Shown here: piece after piece, positions 60,238 to 64,000 of the stretch
Layout: every line of letters starts with the position of its first letter
How positions within the stretch are numbered: position 1 is the stretch's first letter
Assembly: GCA_963755495.1 (NCBI GenBank)
Contig: CAVWJS010000006.1
Location: 992,001 to 1,056,000 of the forward strand
DNA from: Bog-473 sp963755495
Lineage (GTDB): Bacteria; Actinomycetota; Acidimicrobiia; Acidimicrobiales; RAAP-2
Direction of reading: 5' to 3'
DNA: 64,000 nt
Notes under the pieces: generated by a model
The model's input: the letters and a program-made list of their open reading frames with translations, nothing else
Databases searched by the model: none
Told to the model about the DNA's origin: nothing
Made by a program: the position numbers and the translations under genes

Positions 60238-60259
60238 AAGGCGGCGGTCCGCCGTCCTT
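60238..60259 (+). terminator. GC-rich hairpin after the 51-residue gene
   Basis: AAGGCGGCGG and CCGCCGTCCTT form a stem with one bulged T. The centre is tight, so a few inner pairs must open to form the loop. It starts four bases after the stop. No long T-run. Confidence 0.4.
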
Positions 60260-60351
60260 GCCGCAAATACTGGTGCAAAGCCCAAGTAGTTGGCCGTGAA
60301 CCCGTCACAGGCCGGAACGAGCAGTTCCGACACTTTGTTTCGCAACAATCA

Positions 60352-60361
60352 ACCGATCGGT
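60352..60361. promoter_or_regulatory. Candidate TetR-type operator upstream of F420 oxidoreductase
   Basis: ACCGATCGGT is a perfect palindrome 90 bp before the start at 60451. It has the same ACCGnnCGGT form as the sites at 18696 and 28992. Confidence 0.35.
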
Positions 60362-60450
60362 ATCGTTAGGTTACGAGTGAGTGGCAAGCTCTGCCGAACC
60401 ATCCGCCTGGCACCTTGTTGCGCTTCGCCGGCACTACTACGTTGACCAGC

Positions 60451-61191
60451 GTGCGATTTGTGACCGGAATGCCAGGGTTGAGCCGGTATCCGCCCTCCGA
60501 GCCGAGTTGGGGTCCCGAGATGACGGGCGCCGACATGCAGCGCCTCGCCCGCGCCATCGACGATCTGGACTCGCTGAGTGGGGGCCGAACCATCATTGCG
60601 ATCGGGATCGGGCACGCCGTCCAGGAATTCGAGGCGGTAGGCGTGCCCTTCAATCAGCGCGGCCGAATGGCAGACGAGTATCTCGAGGCCATCCGCGTCC
60701 TGTGGACAGAGGACGCGCCCTCATTCGACGGGCGTTTCGTGCAGTTCGACGACGTCCGCTTCGAACCAAAACCCCACCAAAAGCCCCATCCGCCCATCTG
60801 GATCGGTGGCAACTCCCCCAGCTCCCTCCGGCGTGCTGCACGCTGGCAGGGTTGGTTCCCGTGGCAGGTAACCCAGGCTGAGCTTCCTTCGCGTCTGGCG
60901 GACCTACGGAACGATCCGGCCTTCGGCGACGACGGGCGGCCCTTCGACGTCATGATGACGCTTTCCCCGGTGCGGGTCAATGAGCACGATCACCGACCGC
61001 TGGACTCGGACACGGACGCGCCGGCACCGCTGACCGACGCGCAAGCCATGGTCGACGCCATTGCCGGATTGGCCGACATCGGGGTCACGTGGATGCCGGT
61101 GCCCCTATTCGGCCCCCCGGCGCGATCTCTCGATGACCACATCGAGCGGCTGGCCCAGGTGGCGAGCGAGGTCCTTGTCCACTTTCGCTAG
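60451..61191 (+). CDS. LLM-class F420-dependent oxidoreductase with internal deletion
   Basis: 246 residues from GTG 60451 (VRFVTGMPGLSRYPPSEPSW). After AIDDLD the sequence passes directly to SLSGGRTIIAIGIGHAVQEF. In relatives about 60-70 residues, including the strands with the HIVMP- and SSVIVLPYH-type segments, separate these two places. The rest is normal: PHPPIWIGGNSPSSLRRAAR, then a C-terminal half ending HIERLAQVASEVLVHF. The deletion keeps the frame. Loss of part of the barrel makes activity doubtful. Confidence 0.75.
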   Translation: MRFVTGMPGLSRYPPSEPSWGPEMTGADMQRLARAIDDLDSLSGGRTIIAIGIGHAVQEFEAVGVPFNQRGRMADEYLEAIRVLWTEDAPSFDGRFVQFDDVRFEPKPHQKPHPPIWIGGNSPSSLRRAARWQGWFPWQVTQAELPSRLADLRNDPAFGDDGRPFDVMMTLSPVRVNEHDHRPLDSDTDAPAPLTDAQAMVDAIAGLADIGVTWMPVPLFGPPARSLDDHIERLAQVASEVLVHFR

Positions 61192-61222
61192 GCGTTTCCC
61201 CACTCCGTAAAGGCCGGCAGCG

Positions 61223-61999
61223 CTAGGCCCCAGCCGTTTCGTTATCTGCGGCAGCGGCCGGCGCTGGCGCCGCAGCCAGAGCCTCGGGAGCCGGTGGTGT
61301 GGCAGCTCCGAGTTCCGCCTTGAGGGCAGCGAGCTCGTTGTCGACCGAGGCGGCCTTGCCGACCTGGTCAAGCTCCTTTTGAATGTCATCGCCCCCACCA
61401 CCCACGTCTTCGAGGACGCCGGATTCGAGGAGCTCGTCGAGAGCGCCCGAGCGCGCCTGCATGGTGGCGATCTTGTCCTGGGCCCGTTGGAGCGAGGCGC
61501 CTGAATCGTTGAAGGACTTCGAGATCCCGGCCGTGCTCTCGTTGACGGACGTGATTGCCTTGGCCGCGGTGTACTGCGCCTTCAGGGTTTCTTTCTGCGT
61601 ACGGAACTCGTTGACACGCTTTTGCAGCGCATCGAGGGTCTTGGTGAGCTTCTCCTCCTCCTCGGTCATCTGAGCCCGCTGCGGCTCCATGGAGTCGATC
61701 TGTTGCTGGGCCGCGGCCTTGCGTGAAAGCGCCTCCTTGGCCAGGTCCTCGCGTCCTTGTCCGAGGGCCGCCTTGGCCTGATCCTGCAAGTGATCGATGG
61801 TGTGTTGGAACTGCTGCTCCTGCAGCTCGATGTTCTTGCGAGACCCGGCCAGGTCCACCAGGGCCCGCCGCACCTGGGTGATCTGCTCCAGCATCTTCTG
61901 GTAGGAGAGGTCGAGCATCTCGTCGGGCTTTTCGGCCGCGTCGAGTGCCTTGTTGGCCTTGGCCTGCGCAATGTCGTGTGCACGCTGAAAGATGCCCAT
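61223..61999 (-). CDS. pspA: PspA/IM30 family membrane-stress protein
   Basis: 258 residues. MGIFQRAHDIAQAKANKALD is the amphipathic membrane-binding helix. A long coiled coil follows (about residues 25-215), with YQKMLEQITQVRRALVDLAG and RAQMTEEEEKLTKTLDALQK. The tail is Ala/Pro-rich. PspA proteins coat and stabilise damaged membranes as ESCRT-III-like polymers. No PspF or PspC partner is in the window. Confidence 0.9.
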   Translation of the reverse strand: MGIFQRAHDIAQAKANKALDAAEKPDEMLDLSYQKMLEQITQVRRALVDLAGSRKNIELQEQQFQHTIDHLQDQAKAALGQGREDLAKEALSRKAAAQQQIDSMEPQRAQMTEEEEKLTKTLDALQKRVNEFRTQKETLKAQYTAAKAITSVNESTAGISKSFNDSGASLQRAQDKIATMQARSGALDELLESGVLEDVGGGGDDIQKELDQVGKAASVDNELAALKAELGAATPPAPEALAAAPAPAAAADNETAGA

Positions 62000-62283
62000 G
62001 TTCCCTCCCTGGGATCGGCGACGAACTCGCAGAATAGATCTGATCGTCGCCCGACGGGGCAGCGACCCGGTTGGGCAGGACCCCGACGCTAAGTTACTCG
62101 AGTGTCCTCCACCTTCTCATGGGCCAATCCGGGTTTTCCCGCTTCGATGGACACGAAACCGGGAATGGCGCCCGGGGGGACAACAGCGTTCACGCCATTC
62201 TCGACACCGGAATGATCAATCAGGCAGTAGCGCGGCGGACGATCGCGGACTTCGGTCTGAGATTTGTTTGGCAATAAGTGGAC

Positions 62284-63417
62284 ATGAGCGATTCGCCGCA
62301 GTCCGAATTCGGGGGCTTTGCCTCGCGAGTGCCCACAAGGGCCGAGCGAACAGCAGAACGCCGAAGGCAAGAGGCGATACTGGCCCAGCAAAAGCAGACC
62401 CAACAAAAGGGGCCCCGCCACAGTCAGGCACGGCACAGCCGGCAAAGTCACCGATTACCTCGATGGTTGGCCATCATCGGCTGGATTGTCGTCGTGGCCC
62501 TCGGCGTCGTGGCCCTCATGCGCATATTCGCCTGGGACGACGTCGAGGTTTTCGCTGTGCTCAACTCGGTCGCCGCGTTCGTGTACCTTCCGGCATGGGT
62601 CGTGGCCATCGTGGCCGGGCTCGGCCGCCGGTTCATCTTGGCGGAGGCCGCTCTCCTCATTGTGGTGGCACAGCTCTTCTTCGTCCTCCCCGAATTCACG
62701 GCGGCCCAATCCGTTCCCCACTGGGCGGCAAGCGCACCAACCATCCGCCTGCTCGATGCCAATGTCTACGACCACAACCTCACGGGGATGTCCGGCTACG
62801 CCAGTGAGATCAAGGCGTTCGATCCCCAGCTGGTGACCATGGAGGAGGCGACGCCATACCTTGTCGGGCAACTTAGGGCCACGGGTGCCCTCGCCGGCCT
62901 TCCCTATGACGAGGAGGTCTCGCTCTTTACCCCCAGGGCTTTCTTCGTGGCCTCGGCCTACAGATTGTCCGGTCTTCATGTCGTCTACTCCGACGGTCTC
63001 CCGCTCATCCTCGAGACCACGATCGAGTTGCCTTCCGGGCCGCGTCCGTTGTGGGTTGTCCACACCACCGCTCCGCTACCCAGCTCATTCGGCAAATGGC
63101 AGTCCGAGCTGGCCCTCGTGGCCAAGCTCGTGAAGGAACGCGGAACTCGCCAACTCTTGGTTGTCGGCGACTTCAATGCCACCTGGGGCAACAAGGGCTT
63201 CAGGTCCATTCTGAGTGATGGCATGACCGACGGAGCGGCGGCGCGGGGACAGGCTCTCGACATGACGTGGTCGCAGATCAAGCACCCTCTCCCCCCGCTA
63301 GTCCGGATCGATCATGTGCTCACGGGACAGGGCGTCGCCGTCACAAGAATCCGCACCGGTGTCGGCCTGGGGAGTGATCACCGCGACTTGATGGCCACGT
63401 TGGCCTTTAAGCAATAG
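62284..63417 (+). CDS. Membrane-anchored endonuclease/exonuclease/phosphatase-family hydrolase
   Basis: 377 residues from ATG 62284. A charged Gln/Arg-rich N-terminus leads to three membrane helices (near residues 60-150). The C-terminal EEP domain has IRLLDANVYDHN, LVTMEEATP (metal Glu), LLVVGDFNATWGN, VRIDHVLTG and LGSDHRDLMA, the full set of catalytic motifs. The domain should face outside and cleave a phosphodiester, perhaps a lipid or nucleic acid. This layout is common in actinobacteria. Confidence 0.85.
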   Translation: MSDSPQSEFGGFASRVPTRAERTAERRRQEAILAQQKQTQQKGPRHSQARHSRQSHRLPRWLAIIGWIVVVALGVVALMRIFAWDDVEVFAVLNSVAAFVYLPAWVVAIVAGLGRRFILAEAALLIVVAQLFFVLPEFTAAQSVPHWAASAPTIRLLDANVYDHNLTGMSGYASEIKAFDPQLVTMEEATPYLVGQLRATGALAGLPYDEEVSLFTPRAFFVASAYRLSGLHVVYSDGLPLILETTIELPSGPRPLWVVHTTAPLPSSFGKWQSELALVAKLVKERGTRQLLVVGDFNATWGNKGFRSILSDGMTDGAAARGQALDMTWSQIKHPLPPLVRIDHVLTGQGVAVTRIRTGVGLGSDHRDLMATLAFKQ

Positions 63418-64000
63418 AGGCGGTGATTTGAAGGCGGAGATCACCGAAATCGCGGGTGGCCACGGCTAGATTTTCCTTTGCCGGTCCAGGCTCGACCGGG
63501 GAGAGAATGCCCGTTGCGCTCTCCTTCGCTGTTTCCAACGCGCGAGGCGAAACGAATGACCAAATGAGCGCCGATTTCGAACCGAACTTCTGGCCGAGAT
63601 CGAAGAGCTAGGGGCATGCCCACGCTGCGCTTAGGTGATGAGCCCGCACCTTCGTCTTCGCGTCTGCTGCCCATTCCAACGCATGGTGATCCGACCGCGG
63701 GTCCTTGCGGTCGGCGGTCTGAGGTGGGCGGGTGACGCTCGACCCCCTCACCGACTGGGCGACACCTCGCTATGGACAACGATTTCCCAGTTGTCCAATG
63801 ATCAAGATCACCCAGGTTCTCGGCGAGGTGCGTTGTTACTTACTTCCAGAACACGACGGCGAGCACTGCTCAGCCGAATGGATGGAGTGGAGTTAGACAC
63901 TCCCGTTGATGGTCTTACGACGGGGAGTTGGGCACTCATTGGGCATGGATTGAGCCTCGCCAAATAGCGTGACTGTCGTGAAGGTGCGACAGAAGGTCGA
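63418..64000. other. Right-end region, no gene recognised
   Basis: 583 bp. A 7-bp hairpin (CGGTGAT at 63421-63427, ATCACCG at 63440-63446) follows the EEP gene and could be its terminator. Frames on both strands lack family features. A GTG at 63978 could start a gene beyond the window edge. Confidence 0.4.

Noticed and set aside
63412..63470. C-terminal remnant of a PIN-domain toxin (frame with VATRDFGDLRLQI) on the minus strand
   Set aside because: The resemblance covers only about 12 residues, there is no start codon, and no acidic catalytic residues or antitoxin are nearby.

Overview
The window is a high-GC actinobacterial chromosome segment. The complete Pup-proteasome locus, the F420 synthase FbiC, two F420-type luciferase-like oxidoreductases, two proteins of the mycothiol-dependent maleylpyruvate isomerase fold, DUF4193, TrmI and a HelY helicase all point to Actinomycetota. 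The mix of F420 chemistry and CoA-transferase/acyl-CoA ligase genes would fit Acidimicrobiia, but that class assignment is an inference. No rRNA, tRNA, IS element, prophage or CRISPR array was recognised.

Layout. 0-2.2 kb: a broken GNAT acetyltransferase, a small conserved actinobacterial protein and a DUF4193 protein. 2.2-14.1 kb (minus strand): ATPase arc/mpa, depupylase/deamidase dop, pup, prcB, prcA, ligase pafA, then tatA/B, tatC, helY and a two-domain ThyX-like protein, in the gene order known from mycobacteria. 14.1-18.6 kb: a Tat-exported phosphoesterase, a ferredoxin, and two CaiB/BaiF CoA-transferases preceded by a tiny coupled ORF. 18.9-21.2 kb: trmI with three small genes and a thioesterase. 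21.2-25.1 kb: transketolase, transaldolase and 6-phosphogluconolactonase, a pentose phosphate operon. 25.2-28.6 kb: fbiC coupled to a LOG-family gene. 28.7-40 kb: acyl-CoA ligase, secreted cyclophilin, NlpC/P60 hydrolase, a GDT1-type manganese exporter behind a likely yybP-ykoY riboswitch, a PrmC-like methyltransferase, glucose-6-phosphate isomerase and a diguanylate cyclase. 40-48.8 kb: an accessory mix (F420 oxidoreductase, mycothiol-type enzymes, beta-helix protein, small CDF-like transporter, VOC, SDR). 48.9-58 kb: glutamate synthase gltD/gltB, thiO-thiS and a patatin. 58-64 kb: CorA, a K+ channel, a small gene, a shortened F420 oxidoreductase, PspA and a membrane EEP hydrolase.

The most striking property is reading-frame damage. 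Roughly 25 frameshifts were located by joining conserved protein segments. Nearly all are one extra G or C, and they cluster in the first 18.5 kb, hitting GNAT, thyX-like, helY, tatC, tatB, pafA, prcB, pup, dop and both CoA-transferases. Large genes after 18.5 kb (tkt, gltB, gltD, pgi) are intact. Outside the shifts the broken genes keep catalytic motifs and expected length, so sequence or assembly error is more likely than decay. Coordinates below give the reconstructed full gene.

The second recurrent pattern is short tandem repeats that include the stop codon at gene ends (trmI, tal/pgl, LOG gene, PrmC-like, corA). Candidate regulatory elements are the manganese riboswitch, three ACCGnnCGGT palindromes of TetR-operator type, a 12-bp palindrome at 42.12 kb and several hairpin terminators at convergent gene ends.
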